Shown: in pieces, positions 26,175-35,418 of the stretch
How positions within the stretch are numbered: position 1 is the stretch's first letter
How the letters are laid out: every line of letters starts with the position of its first letter
DNA from: Terriglobales bacterium
Lineage (GTDB): Bacteria > Acidobacteriota > Terriglobia > Terriglobales > Acidobacteriaceae
DNA: 56,517 nt
Assembly: GCA_035487355.1 (NCBI GenBank)
Contig: DATHMF010000053.1
Coordinates: 1 to 56,517 of the forward strand
Reading direction: 5' to 3'
Notes under the pieces: generated by a model
What the model was told of the DNA's origin: nothing
Seen by the model: the letters and a program-made list of their open reading frames with translations, nothing else
Databases searched by the model: none
Position numbers and translations under genes: made by a program

Positions 26175-28903
26175 TTGACAGTGGCGCTGGCCGAAGACGC
26201 GGTGGCTGCTGCTTCATGCTTATTGTTTGGCTGGTGCTTGTTATTTTTCAGTTGCCGTTCGCCGGATTCATAAATCAGCTTCGCAACCAAAGCCGTCCAG
26301 CCGGTCTGGTGGCTGGCGCCGAGCCCGCGGCCGGTGTCTCCGTGAAAGTATTCGTGGAACAGGATAAGATCGCGCCAGTGCGGATTGTTCTGGAACTGCT
26401 CCAGGTTGCCGCAGACCGGACGGTGCCCGCTCTCATCGCGCTCGAAGAGCCTATACAAACGCCGCGCCAACTCATCGGCCAATTCGGAGAGAGTCAGCCA
26501 GTTCCCTGAGCGAGTTGGGCATTCGATTTTGAAATCGTTGCCATAATAATGATAAAACTTGCGCAGGGATTCGATAAGCAGGTAATTTACGGGAAACCAT
26601 ATCGGTCCGCGCCAATTCGAGTTTCCGCCAAAAAGTTTCGTGGTGGATTCGGCAGGCTCGTAGTCAACCATGTGTTCCATGTCATTCAGACTTAACTTGT
26701 AAGGATGATCAAGATGGTAGCGCGAAAGAGCACGAATTCCATAGGGCGACAGGAATTCGTTTTCATCAAGCATAATGGTGAAGATTCTCTCCAGTTGCTC
26801 TCGCCATGCAACCGAAAGCAGGCGGCGCTCCTTCATGCCCCTGGTCTTCATGCTGGCAAGATTCTCGGTCATATCCGGACGATTGGCGATAAACCAATCC
26901 AACCGCTTCTTGAAATCGGGGAGCCGGTCGAGCAAATCGGGCTCTAAAGTCAGGACGGCAAATAGAGGAATCAATCCCACCATAGAGCGCACCCGCAAGG
27001 GAAAATTTTCTCCGCTGGTGTAATGCAACACGTCGTAGAAAAAACCATCCTGCTCATCCCACAGGCTGATGCCGTTCTCGCCAAGGTTATGCATGGCGCA
27101 GGCAATATAAAGAAAATGCTCCCAGAATTTGCTGGCCACATCCTCATAGACCTTGTCTTCCTGGGCAAGCTCGAGGGCGATGGCCAGCATGTCGAGCGAA
27201 TACATTGCCATCCAGCTCGTGCCGTCAGATTGCTCGAGGTGTCCGCCATCGGGCAAGGGCATGTTGCGGTCAAACACACCAATGTTATCCAGACCGAGGA
27301 AACCTCCCTGGAAGACGTTCATGCCTTCAGCATCTTTACGGTTCACCCACCAGGTAAAGTTCAACAGCAGTTTTTGGAAAATCCTCTCCAAAAAAACCCG
27401 ATCACCCTGCCCGCGCTTTTCTTTGTCGATTTTATAAACCCGATACGCGGCCCAGGCATGCACGGGCGGATTCACGTCACCGAGGGCCCACTCATAGGCT
27501 GGAATCTGCCCATTGGGATGCATATACCACTCGCGCAGCATGAGGACCAATTGTTCCTTGGCATAATCGGGATCAATGACCGCCAGTGCGATGCAATGGA
27601 ACGCAAGGTCCCAGGCGGCGTACCAGGGATACTCCCATTTATCAGGCATGGAGATTACGTCGGCGTTATAGAGATGGCCCCATGCTTTGTTGCGCCCACA
27701 GAGCCGATCAGCGGGAGGCGGCGGATACGTGGGGTCTCCCGAAAGCCAGCGCCGCACTTCGTACTTGTAGTATTGCTTCGACCAGAGCAAACCCGCAAAT
27801 GCCTGGCGCATGATGTTGCGCATATCGGCAGTAGCATTGGGAGGAACCACGCCTGCGTAGAACTCATCGGCCTCAGACCTGCGTTTCAGGAATGTCTGAT
27901 TGAACTCAGCCCCCAAAGGTGATTCACCCGGAGAAAATTGCCGGTTGGTAAGACGCAACTTTAAGACCGTGGACTCGCCGGGAGCAATATCGGCTTTGTA
28001 GTGGGCTGCTGCTTTGGTGCCAGTCTGGTTGGGATTGACCGCATCGAGTTTGCCGTGGACCAGATATTGGTGAAACGCATCTTTCACATACGGAGTGCGA
28101 TTGGGCACATGAAACAGGCGCTCGAAGTTGGTTTCATTTTCCGTGAACAGCAACTCGGGATCGCCGTCGCAATACAGCAGCCACTCCCCAAGCTCTTCGT
28201 TCATGGAGCGCAACACGGCAGGAGCAATCTTCGAACCCGCAACATCTATTTCCGGTTTGGGCGCCTCCAACTCCCAGGACCAGGTATTGCGAAACCACAG
28301 TGTAGGCAACAGATGCAGCTTCGCGGTCTCCGGTCCACGATTCGTAGCAGTAATTTTGATGCAGATGTCTTCCATCTCAACCTTGGCATACTCCACCAGA
28401 ACGTCGAAATAGCGCTCTTCACGAAATACACCCGTATCCAGCAGTTCAAATTCAGGATCGGCCTTGGTCCGCCGCCCGTTCTCTTCGACTAATTGGTCAT
28501 AGGGAAACTCCGCATGGGGATACTTGTACAAGTACCGCATGTAAGAATGCGTTGGCGTGTTGTCCAGGTAGAAATAGCATTCCTTTACGTCTTCACCGTG
28601 GTTGCCTTCCTGGCCATTCAATCCAAAGAGCCGCTCCTTGAGAATTCGGTCGCGGCCATTCCACAAAGCCAGCGCAAAGCAAAGCCGCTGCTGGCGGTCA
28701 CAAATGCCGGCAATACCATCCTCATTCCAACGATAGGCGCGTGAACGGGCGTGATCGTGAGGAAAATAATCCCAGGCTTCGCCGGTTGCGCTGTAGTCTT
28801 CGCGCACCGTTCCCCAGGCGCGTTCGCTTATGTAAGGTCCCCAGCGCTTCCAGTGCACTTGCCTGAGACGCGATTGCTCCAATCGTTTTTCTTCTGCGGT
28901 CAT
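26171..28903 (-). CDS. GH63-family glucosidase (MGH1-like)
   Basis: A 910-residue cytosolic protein. The opening [20 protein letters not shown] and the barrel motifs [15 protein letters not shown] and [18 protein letters not shown] are characteristic of bacterial GH63/mannosylglycerate-hydrolase-like glucosidases. These have an N-terminal beta-sandwich and a C-terminal (alpha/alpha)6 barrel. Likely substrates are short alpha-glucosides or mannosyl/glucosyl-glycerate; I cannot choose. It is the first gene of a two-gene operon with the debranching enzyme (4-base overlap). Its 5' leader is homologous to that of the TonB receptor at 29864-32470. Confidence 0.88.
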   Translation of the reverse strand: MTAEEKRLEQSRLRQVHWKRWGPYISERAWGTVREDYSATGEAWDYFPHDHARSRAYRWNEDGIAGICDRQQRLCFALALWNGRDRILKERLFGLNGQEGNHGEDVKECYFYLDNTPTHSYMRYLYKYPHAEFPYDQLVEENGRRTKADPEFELLDTGVFREERYFDVLVEYAKVEMEDICIKITATNRGPETAKLHLLPTLWFRNTWSWELEAPKPEIDVAGSKIAPAVLRSMNEELGEWLLYCDGDPELLFTENETNFERLFHVPNRTPYVKDAFHQYLVHGKLDAVNPNQTGTKAAAHYKADIAPGESTVLKLRLTNRQFSPGESPLGAEFNQTFLKRRSEADEFYAGVVPPNATADMRNIMRQAFAGLLWSKQYYKYEVRRWLSGDPTYPPPPADRLCGRNKAWGHLYNADVISMPDKWEYPWYAAWDLAFHCIALAVIDPDYAKEQLVLMLREWYMHPNGQIPAYEWALGDVNPPVHAWAAYRVYKIDKEKRGQGDRVFLERIFQKLLLNFTWWVNRKDAEGMNVFQGGFLGLDNIGVFDRNMPLPDGGHLEQSDGTSWMAMYSLDMLAIALELAQEDKVYEDVASKFWEHFLYIACAMHNLGENGISLWDEQDGFFYDVLHYTSGENFPLRVRSMVGLIPLFAVLTLEPDLLDRLPDFKKRLDWFIANRPDMTENLASMKTRGMKERRLLSVAWREQLERIFTIMLDENEFLSPYGIRALSRYHLDHPYKLSLNDMEHMVDYEPAESTTKLFGGNSNWRGPIWFPVNYLLIESLRKFYHYYGNDFKIECPTRSGNWLTLSELADELARRLYRLFERDESGHRPVCGNLEQFQNNPHWRDLILFHEYFHGDTGRGLGASHQTGWTALVAKLIYESGERQLKNNKHQPNNKHEAAATASSASATVK

Positions 28904-28960
28904 TTTTCAGTTCTCAGCTTCCAGTTCTCAGAAGGGCAATTGAACCCCCCTCTAAGCGAA

Positions 28961-29099
28961 CTCTCTTAGATTACCGGTTTGATTGTTATTGTGGGGATAA
29001 ATCAGGTTTCGGCCGAACTCATGAATTCATTTTACCGCTAACCAGAGGCAGAGATTTTTCAATGGCCGGCCAGACCATGAGAGACGGGTCCATGAGAGG
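28961..29099 (-). repeat. Duplicated segment, copy A
   Basis: This stretch aligns by eye along its length with 32547-32690. Shared blocks include ACTCTCTT, TAGATTAC, GGTTTGAT, AATCAGGT, CATGAATTCATTTTACCGCT and TCCATGAGAGG. It covers the 3' end of a decayed zinc-finger gene and the leader between it and the next gene. Here the next gene is the GH63 glucosidase; in copy B it is a TonB receptor. Confidence 0.8.
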
Positions 29100-29130
29100 G
29101 TGCGTTACATCAGCAAGCACGGCCCGAGGC
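29019..29130 (-). pseudogene. Remnant of a zinc-finger anti-sigma-like gene
   Basis: Read leftward, bases 29099 to 29019 encode LMDPSLMVWPAIEKSLPLV and end SGKMNS plus TGA. The intact gene at 32610-32840 ends PLMDPSPRVW...KKSLPLVSGKMNS, so the C-termini match closely. Further upstream VLADVTHP aligns with LVADLTF, after which about eight residues present in the intact copy are missing. The zinc-finger cysteines and any start are absent. The coordinates of the upstream edge are approximate. Confidence 0.7.
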
Positions 29131-29157
29131 TGAGTGGATAAAATAAGGACTGACCAA

Positions 29158-29786
29158 ATGTCCATCACAACCGTACTTCCGGTTCCAGATCTTGCGCGTC
29201 GTGTTCAGCGCCTCCAGTTTCTTACCGTCGTCTGGATGACGGGAGAGGCCATCGTGGCGATCGTCGCGGCCTGGCGAGCACGGAGTCCCGCTCTTGCCGG
29301 CTTTGGCGGTGACAGTGTCATTGAGTTGCTTTCGGCGATGGTTGTTCTTTGGCGATTCCGTTCACAATCTGAGTCTGGCCGAGCCGAGAGAATTGCTGCT
29401 CGCACTGCAGGAGCACTGCTCTTCGTAGTAGCCGGAATCATCGTAATTTTTTCGATATTGACTTTTTTGGGATACGGCGAGCCCCGGCCCAGCTACATCG
29501 GGTTTGTCCTTTTGATAGTCGCGGCCTTTGGCATGCCCTGGCTGGCAAGCCAAAAACGCAGGCTGGCGGCCCAACTCTCAAGCGCCTCGCTGAAAGCTGA
29601 TGCGGCAGAATCCTCACTTTGTGGATACATGTCGTGGATCGCGCTGGGAGGACTCGTCGCCAACGCCGTTTTGGAAAATCATGGGCAGACCCGGTCGCGG
29701 CCCTCGTTCTTGTCCCGTTCGTCGTGAAAGAAGGATGGGAAGCCATGCATGCCATACGACCTGGATGTGACTGTTGCTCCGCCTAA
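29158..29786 (+). pseudogene. CDF-type cation transporter (membrane domain), frameshifted
   Basis: A membrane protein of about 200 residues resembling the transmembrane half of cation-diffusion-facilitator transporters, without the cytoplasmic metal-binding domain; short stand-alone versions are known. AAGGA at 29145-29149 supports the ATG at 29158. The first frame continues to a TGA at 29725-29727, but near 29673-29690 (GTTTTGGAAAATCATGG) the expected last helix moves to another frame: [19 protein letters not shown] then a short tail to TAA at 29784-29786. One extra T in the TTTT run would join both frames ([11 protein letters not shown]). Either a real one-base deletion or a sequencing error. 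It borders a metal-homeostasis island. Confidence 0.75.
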
Positions 29787-29830
29787 CGGCCTTTCAGACC
29801 GCTCCTCCACAATATTGGATTTAGAAATGA

Positions 29831-29854
29831 GGAGGCAGAGAAAACTCTGCCTCC
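29831..29854. terminator. Strong bidirectional hairpin
   Basis: Perfect 10-base arms GGAGGCAGAG / CTCTGCCTCC around AAAA, between the convergent CDF-like and TonB receptor genes. The flanks are not strongly T-rich, so termination efficiency is uncertain. Confidence 0.6.
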
Positions 29855-29863
29855 CGTACTTCG

Positions 29864-32470
29864 TCAAAAGTTAAACTCGACCTGACCTTGATATGTGCGC
29901 GGAGCCACAAAGTGGGTTCCGCTAAACGTGGAGAGAAAGTTGTAAAGCGCTTCTTTATTGGTGAGGTTGACTGCCGTAAAACGCAAGTTGGTCTTATAAC
30001 GGTCTTTACGGAAGATGTTGTCCAGCCCCACTCCAGCATCGAAAAGATTGCGCGGAGCAATGCGCGATGGGTTCCTGTCGTCATTTTGTGTTCCCGGCGC
30101 GGGAATGCGTACACGGGAAGCTCCAAGCAGCGACGGAGCGCAGCTTGCCAGTGGATTATTGAGGGTTGCGAACGTACTGCCACAGAATAATCCTATCTGG
30201 GCCTGCTGATCTCCCGTCAATCCGGTCAGGTCTACTGGAGTGGTTGTATCCGTGGCAAAAGGAGCGCGTCCGGCGACTTCCCCGCTGTCATAGCGCCAAT
30301 TAAACATAAACCATGGATAGTTTGGCTTGTACTGATATTGCAGGTGCGTTGTCTGCTGGAAGGCCTGATCATGATCGATGCGAAAGACTGTGTTGGAAAC
30401 CGGTGAGTTGAACAGAATTCCTCCCAGCTCAGGACCGAAAAAACGCGAGCGCGAATGACCCAGCACGGAATACGCCGAGAACCCATGATACTGAGGCATA
30501 TTCACGCGGATGCCAAATCCGTCTATCTTCGATTTGCGCCACTGGATGGGGAACGTCAGGGGTGTATTCAAGAGCACATCGAAATCATAATCAGGGTTGG
30601 TGTACTTCCAGAAGTATTCCCCATCTACGACCAGATATTTGCCAAAAGCCTGTTCAAATCCCGCATTGAACTGGTTTCTTTTGGCTGGGGTAAGCGGCCG
30701 GGCCCCGAACGCGCCCAGAACGTTGGTCGCAAGACCGCCTTGTCCAGTTGAACTGGAAAGAATCAGGTTCTCGTTGAACGGGGTCACAAAAATCCGTCCG
30801 TACCCGACTCGGAGCACCGTGTTGCTGGATTTGATGTTGTACGAGAGACCCAGCCGAGGCTCAAGCTGATGCCCATGGCTCAGGCCGTCGTAGTTGTCGC
30901 CGCGTACCCCCACCATAAAATTGAACTGACCGAGGGTGATATTGTCCTGGGCGTAAAGCGCTTCTTCTTTGATGTCCGTTCTTCCGCTGAAGTGGAACAG
31001 GGTTCCGCCCCGCGTCAGATCGAAAGGCAGCAAACCAGGATTAAAGTTGGGGTTCACCTGCTCGCCGGGACCAGTGCAGGCAGGATTGAGGACTGTGGGA
31101 TCCACAATGGGCGAGCCCGCCAGATTAAGGCAGACGGCGTTGAAAGCCGGGTCGGTCAATCCCGTCTGAAAGTTTTCCGATAAAAATGTATGTTGGAATT
31201 GCACGCCCGCTTTGAAGTTGTGGATTCCCTTCACATAAGAGAAATCAGCTTTCATCCCGGCATTGGTCAGCCTTCTTCCTTGCGCCAGGGTAGCGGGAAG
31301 ATCGAAGAATACATTCCGGCTGGGGAAATATCCCACCCGGTCCTGGCGCACCCAGGCATTCGCGCTGAGCAGGGTTTCGGGGCTGAACACATGGGTGTAA
31401 CTGGGTGCAATGTTAAAGCTCTTGATTTGCTGGCGCTGGTCCTGGCCGCGTAACTGCTGGTCAAATTGGTTAGGCGACTGAAACCAGGTACGCGCCGCCG
31501 AGAGATTGAGATGAAAAGCGTCGGCCGCGCTCACCTGATAATCAAAACGATCAAAAATATTCTCATTGTTTCCACGGGCGTGCAGCACGCGGAATTCGGA
31601 GGTATCGAGATAACGACCGCTGTTGACCCCATCCACGGAGAAAAAGTTTCCAATTTTTTCATTGCCTGCGCCCCAGGAAATGTCTCCATCAGCAGTGCCA
31701 AAAGAGGCATACCCGCCAGAGATGCTCCCAAACATGCGGGGAATCCCCAGGCCTGATTTGCTGACCACGCGGGCCGTGAGGCTTGCCTTATCTCCAAACT
31801 CTGCCGGAGGCACCCCCGAAATCACCTCCATGGATTGCACCGTGTTCGGCGAAACCTGGTTGGAAAATGTGCTGCCTTGCTGGTCCGAGATGGGCTGGCC
31901 ATCTAAGGCAATGGTGGTTTCCGCATGCTCTCCCATCGGGTGCATCGAACCATTGGAGTCCGAAGTCACCGCAGCCGTGCCTTGCCTGATGACGGCGTTT
32001 AACCCCCCGCTGGCGCTCTCTAAGGGCATCGTTTTGATCAGGCTGCTGTCAATATCGGTGTGGGCGGTGGGATCGCGCTCGATTAAATCTTCGGCAGTGG
32101 CTTCCACAGTAACGGATTGTTGGGTGCCTTGCAGTTCTAGCTGTATGTTGGCAAGCACAGGAACTGCCGAGCGGACGTTGACATCCTGCGCCTGTGAGGT
32201 AAAACCAGGTGCAGTCACGCTCAAATGGTAAGGGTTGTAGGGTACATTCCTGAAATGAAATAGACCCACACCATCGGTTGTAGATGTCTGCGAATATCCG
32301 CTGACGGGATTTTGAATCTTTACCTTGGCTCCTACAACCACCGCCCCGGTAGGATCGGTCACTTTGCCATCCACACTGCCGGCCGTGCCGGAGGACTGCG
32401 CAAAAGCTGAAAACGAAATCAGCAAAAGTGAAAAGATAAAAAGAATAGAAATAGTAGTTTTAACTGACAT
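29864..32470 (-). CDS. TonB-dependent receptor of the metal island (first paralogue)
   Basis: An 868-residue outer-membrane receptor: signal peptide (about 1-24), carboxypeptidase-regulatory domain (VDGKVTDPTGAVVVGAKVKI, about 30-110), plug domain (IALDGQPISDQQG, EVISGVPPAEFGD) and beta-barrel ending in VEFNF. It is the last gene of a leftward operon headed by an RcnR-like sensor and a P1B ATPase, so a role in moving a metal or metal complex across the outer membrane is inferred. It is a clear paralogue of the protein at 36737-39391, with nearly the same signal peptide and the same SGTHFV..RT block near the C-terminus. Confidence 0.92.
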   Translation of the reverse strand: MSVKTTISILFIFSLLLISFSAFAQSSGTAGSVDGKVTDPTGAVVVGAKVKIQNPVSGYSQTSTTDGVGLFHFRNVPYNPYHLSVTAPGFTSQAQDVNVRSAVPVLANIQLELQGTQQSVTVEATAEDLIERDPTAHTDIDSSLIKTMPLESASGGLNAVIRQGTAAVTSDSNGSMHPMGEHAETTIALDGQPISDQQGSTFSNQVSPNTVQSMEVISGVPPAEFGDKASLTARVVSKSGLGIPRMFGSISGGYASFGTADGDISWGAGNEKIGNFFSVDGVNSGRYLDTSEFRVLHARGNNENIFDRFDYQVSAADAFHLNLSAARTWFQSPNQFDQQLRGQDQRQQIKSFNIAPSYTHVFSPETLLSANAWVRQDRVGYFPSRNVFFDLPATLAQGRRLTNAGMKADFSYVKGIHNFKAGVQFQHTFLSENFQTGLTDPAFNAVCLNLAGSPIVDPTVLNPACTGPGEQVNPNFNPGLLPFDLTRGGTLFHFSGRTDIKEEALYAQDNITLGQFNFMVGVRGDNYDGLSHGHQLEPRLGLSYNIKSSNTVLRVGYGRIFVTPFNENLILSSSTGQGGLATNVLGAFGARPLTPAKRNQFNAGFEQAFGKYLVVDGEYFWKYTNPDYDFDVLLNTPLTFPIQWRKSKIDGFGIRVNMPQYHGFSAYSVLGHSRSRFFGPELGGILFNSPVSNTVFRIDHDQAFQQTTHLQYQYKPNYPWFMFNWRYDSGEVAGRAPFATDTTTPVDLTGLTGDQQAQIGLFCGSTFATLNNPLASCAPSLLGASRVRIPAPGTQNDDRNPSRIAPRNLFDAGVGLDNIFRKDRYKTNLRFTAVNLTNKEALYNFLSTFSGTHFVAPRTYQGQVEFNF

Positions 32471-32546
32471 AGCTTCGATTGTTTTTCTTCATCTTTACAG
32501 TTCTCAGTCCCCTGCCCTCAGAAAGGCCGCTGGGGCCTCCAGGCAA

Positions 32547-32690
32547 ACTCTCTTCTTAGATTACAGGTTTGATCGTGGCTTGTGGGAATGAATCAGGTCT
32601 TTGCTGAATTCATGAATTCATTTTACCGCTAACCAGCGGTAAAGATTTTTTAATGACAGTCCATACCCTGGGAGATGGATCCATGAGAGG
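32547..32690 (-). repeat. Duplicated segment, copy B
   Basis: Counterpart of 28961-29099. It spans the 3' part of the intact zinc-finger gene and part of the leader before the TonB receptor. It probably marks the source copy, since the zinc-finger gene is intact here. Confidence 0.8.
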
Positions 32691-32840
32691 CAGCAGCAGC
32701 CGGGCGCTCCTGCTGATAAATGTTAGATCAGCTACAAGCTGCGAACAGGCCGCGCAGGAATGCAAATGTTCTTTCGCCTGTGATTCTTCAATTTCGTCAA
32801 TGACGTCAGGAAGAATTTTTTGGAACTCGCGGCAATCCAT
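32610..32840 (-). CDS. Small zinc-finger (zf-HC2) anti-sigma-like protein
   Basis: A 76-residue cytosolic protein. HLHSCAACSQL supplies the His-x3-Cys-x2-Cys zinc motif of zf-HC2 anti-sigma factors, after an N-terminal helix CREFQKILPDVIDEIEESQA. Unlike most anti-sigma factors it has no transmembrane segment and there is no sigma factor gene nearby. A ribosome site GGAG lies 6 bases before the ATG, and the upstream gene's TGA ends just one base before it. It may instead be a metal-responsive adaptor in this metal operon. Confidence 0.75.
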   Translation of the reverse strand: MDCREFQKILPDVIDEIEESQAKEHLHSCAACSQLVADLTFISRSARLLLPLMDPSPRVWTVIKKSLPLVSGKMNS

Positions 32841-32841
32841 A

Positions 32842-33048
32842 TCAGACTCCGTGCTGATTCAAGCAGATCAAAACGGGAACGGGAAACGAGTGATTAACTC
32901 TGTCCAGATAGATTCCACGGGAAAATAGATACAAGGTGACCCAGATGAAAACCAGCACAAGCGAAAGAAGTAAGATGGCGAGCAAACACTGGATCCAAAG
33001 GTTGCAGCTTGCTGTCTTTTTCGCAAAATGTGTGTAGGCCAGTCTCAT
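32842..33048 (-). CDS. Small single-helix membrane protein
   Basis: A 68-residue protein with one strong hydrophobic helix (CLLAILLLSLVLVFIWVTLYLF, shortened here to about residues 21-42) and a short C-terminal tail. I do not recognise a family. It is placed 13 bases after the P1B ATPase stop and its own stop abuts the zinc-finger gene, so it is likely translated in the same operon. A GTG start seventeen codons earlier would overlap the ATPase. It might anchor the neighbouring zinc-finger protein or serve as a small ATPase partner; neither is shown. Confidence 0.5.
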   Translation of the reverse strand: MRLAYTHFAKKTASCNLWIQCLLAILLLSLVLVFIWVTLYLFSRGIYLDRVNHSFPVPVLICLNQHGV

Positions 33049-33061
33049 AGTTACAATGCTG

Positions 33062-35065
33062 CTAGCTGGGGGCTGCCCCTTGCGCTCCTGTTTTCCCACT
33101 CGATGACATGCTGGGGAGTAGCCTTGTGGAATTCAGAATAAAGGCCAGCTCTGAAGAGACGTGGATGAACGCCGCCAGCAGCGGATTGAGCAACCCGAAG
33201 GCAGCCATGCCCACGCCAATTCCATCCACAATCAACGTCCCATAAAAGTTCTGCATAATAATGCCCTTACACTTGCGAGCTATCCTCAGGGTTTCAACAA
33301 ATTTCGAAAGATCGTTGCCGATCAAAACGATATCGGCGCTTTCCCGGGCCACGTCCGTTCCTGAGCCCATGGCAATTCCTACGCTGGCTTCCGTCAACGC
33401 AGGTGCGTCATTGATGCCGTCTCCTATCATTGCTACGACGTGTCCTTCCCTGACTAAGCGCGCAACGTGCTGCAGCTTTTGCTCGGGCAACAGTTCGGCA
33501 TGAACGCTTTTAACGCCAAGGGTCTCGCCCACGCTGTTTGCCACCGAAGCTGCATCTCCCGTGAGCAGAACTGTTTCTATGCCCATGGATTTCAGGGCGC
33601 GCATAGCTGCGACCGATTCAGGACGCAACTGATCGGCAATGTGAATTGACCCCAAAAACGTATTGCCCTCGGCCACCAGAACCTCAGAGACAGCAGAACC
33701 TGAGCCATTTACCGCGTCGGGAATTGTCATTCCCTGCTCCTCAAGCAAAGCACGGTTGCCGACCACAATGTTTTGACGATTGCCGTTGTTACTACTGCTT
33801 GCGATTACTCCTCTGCCCGGCTTGTACTCGAAGCTTTCAGGCTCAGGTATAACCAGGCGCTTTTCCCGCGCGCTTTTTAAGATGGCATGGGCAAGCGGAT
33901 GTTCCGAGCGGCTTTCGGCAATGGCCGCAGCGAGAAGAATGCCATCTTCGCTGATGCTCTCAGCCGCAGGCTGAATTCGCCGTATTGTTGGCATGCCAAA
34001 TGTGAGCGTACCGGTCTTATCGAGCAACACAGTATCTACTGAACCGAGGACTTCCAGGTACAACCCGCCTTTGATGATGGAACCTTGACGCGCTGCACGG
34101 CCAATCGCTCCCAAAATTGCGAGCGGCGTGCCAGCTGCGATACCGCATGCCCCAGCAACGATAATTACGGAAATGGTAGAGCGTATGTTGTGAGTAATAA
34201 AGAAGGTAAGCAAGGCTGCCGCAATTGCGAAATAAACCAGGTAACCCGCGAGGCGGTCTGCGGTCTTTTGAATGGGAGCCTTGGAATGCTCTGCGCGCTC
34301 AACTGCCTCAATGATCTTACCAAAGGTCGTGTCGCTGCCGATGCGGGCCGTGCGAATGTGCAACGCTCCCGATTGGTTGATAGTCCCGGCGTAGACCTCC
34401 ATGCCAGCAGATTTTTCTACAGGCATAGATTCGCCTGTAATAGAAGCCTGGTCCACAAACGAATGGCCGTCAACCACCTCTCCATCCACAGGAATGCGCG
34501 TGCCGGGCTTGGCCAGCACCACGTCGCCGACTAAAAGTTTGTCAATCTCAATTTCTTCCACCTGACCGTCGCTAACCCGGTTAGCCGTACGTGGCAGAAA
34601 ATCTATCATCTCGCGGATTGCCTTGCGCCCACGCCCGACGGTGAGCCCTTCCAAAACTTCCGCAACCAAAACAAAGAGCGTAATGACTAAAGTCGTAAAA
34701 AACTCTCGAATGGCCAGCGCGGCCAGAAGCGCAATGGTCATGGAGAGTTCCATGGTCATCTTGCGTTCAAAAATATTCTCGACGGCTTCTTTAAAGATGG
34801 GATACCCGCCAATCAGCGTGGCCAGTATTGCAACCAGGCTGAAGTTCGCGAATGGTTCCCATCGCTGGAACCAGTGGAACCAAACCGCAGCCGCCGCCAG
34901 AGCAACTAGAACAATGCGGGCAAGGTCGGCTATTTCGAGTCCCTGATGGTGCTCGTGCTCGTCGTGGTCATCGTGGTCGTGATTGTGACTATGTTTATGC
35001 GAGTGAGGTGAGCCACCATTCTGAGTCATGGCCGTGTCTTTTTCCACAACCGCCTTCGATGTCAC
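33062..35065 (-). CDS. Heavy-metal P1B-type ATPase with atypical metal motif
   Basis: A 667-residue metal-pumping ATPase of the inner membrane. The N-terminus (about 20-41) is a His/Asp-rich stretch instead of a CxxC domain. Present: actuator loop SITGESMPVEK, phosphorylation site Asp349 in DKTGTLT, SEHPLAHAI (the P1B His-Pro motif) and GDGINDAPAL. The membrane motif that is normally CPC reads Gly305-Ala306-Cys307, followed by GIAAGTP, so the usual proline is lost. The last helices contain FIHVSSELAFILNS. The GTG start has AAGGAAGG six bases upstream (35072-35079). It follows an RcnR-like repressor by 23 bases, suggesting Ni/Co or a similar metal. Confidence 0.92.
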   Translation of the reverse strand: MTSKAVVEKDTAMTQNGGSPHSHKHSHNHDHDDHDEHEHHQGLEIADLARIVLVALAAAAVWFHWFQRWEPFANFSLVAILATLIGGYPIFKEAVENIFERKMTMELSMTIALLAALAIREFFTTLVITLFVLVAEVLEGLTVGRGRKAIREMIDFLPRTANRVSDGQVEEIEIDKLLVGDVVLAKPGTRIPVDGEVVDGHSFVDQASITGESMPVEKSAGMEVYAGTINQSGALHIRTARIGSDTTFGKIIEAVERAEHSKAPIQKTADRLAGYLVYFAIAAALLTFFITHNIRSTISVIIVAGACGIAAGTPLAILGAIGRAARQGSIIKGGLYLEVLGSVDTVLLDKTGTLTFGMPTIRRIQPAAESISEDGILLAAAIAESRSEHPLAHAILKSAREKRLVIPEPESFEYKPGRGVIASSSNNGNRQNIVVGNRALLEEQGMTIPDAVNGSGSAVSEVLVAEGNTFLGSIHIADQLRPESVAAMRALKSMGIETVLLTGDAASVANSVGETLGVKSVHAELLPEQKLQHVARLVREGHVVAMIGDGINDAPALTEASVGIAMGSGTDVARESADIVLIGNDLSKFVETLRIARKCKGIIMQNFYGTLIVDGIGVGMAAFGLLNPLLAAFIHVSSELAFILNSTRLLPSMSSSGKTGAQGAAPS

Positions 35066-35088
35066 GTAACACCTTCCTTCCCAGCTTT

Positions 35089-35361
35089 CTATTTCAGGTA
35101 TGCGCGCACAACGTCAATCAACTGCTGCGCGGCGGGATCAATTTGCCTTCCACTCTTCGGTGTGACCATGTGGTGCCTGATGTGGTCTTCCAAGACCTCG
35201 GCCATCAGGCTGTTCATCGCCCCTCTGGAAGCGGCAATCAACCGTAGAACCTCGGAACATTCCTGTTCCGCCTCTAACGCCCTTTCGACGGCTTCGACCT
35301 GGCCGCGGACCCGGCGCACTCGTTGCAGCAATTTTTCTTTTTCTTTTATGGTGTGAGACAT
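35089..35361 (-). CDS. RcnR-like CsoR-family Ni/Co-sensing repressor
   Basis: A 90-residue four-helix-bundle repressor (MSHTIKEKEKLLQRVRR, then GQVEAVERALE). Counting from Met1, His3, Cys35, His60 and His64 are all present. That is the ligand set of E. coli RcnR (Ni2+/Co2+); formaldehyde-sensing FrmR keeps Cys35 and His60 but not the others, and CsoR uses different residues. It heads the leftward operon with the ATPase, and the CsoR/RcnR-type palindrome at 35386-35404 lies just upstream, so autoregulated de-repression by metal is likely. Confidence 0.9.
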   Translation of the reverse strand: MSHTIKEKEKLLQRVRRVRGQVEAVERALEAEQECSEVLRLIAASRGAMNSLMAEVLEDHIRHHMVTPKSGRQIDPAAQQLIDVVRAYLK

Positions 35362-35385
35362 AGATGTTCAAAAATCTGTTATATC

Positions 35386-35404
35386 ATATCCCGGTAGGGT
35401 ATAT
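35386..35404. promoter_or_regulatory. Candidate CsoR/RcnR-type operator between divergent genes
   Basis: ATATCCCGGTAGGGTATAT: AT-rich ends and G/C tracts facing each other, with six of nine positions in each half paired. CsoR/RcnR proteins bind G/C tracts flanked by AT inverted repeats. It lies 25 bases before the repressor start and 15 before the ferredoxin-like start, overlapping likely -10 elements of both. Confidence 0.55.
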
Positions 35405-35418
35405 AGAGCAAACTTTGA

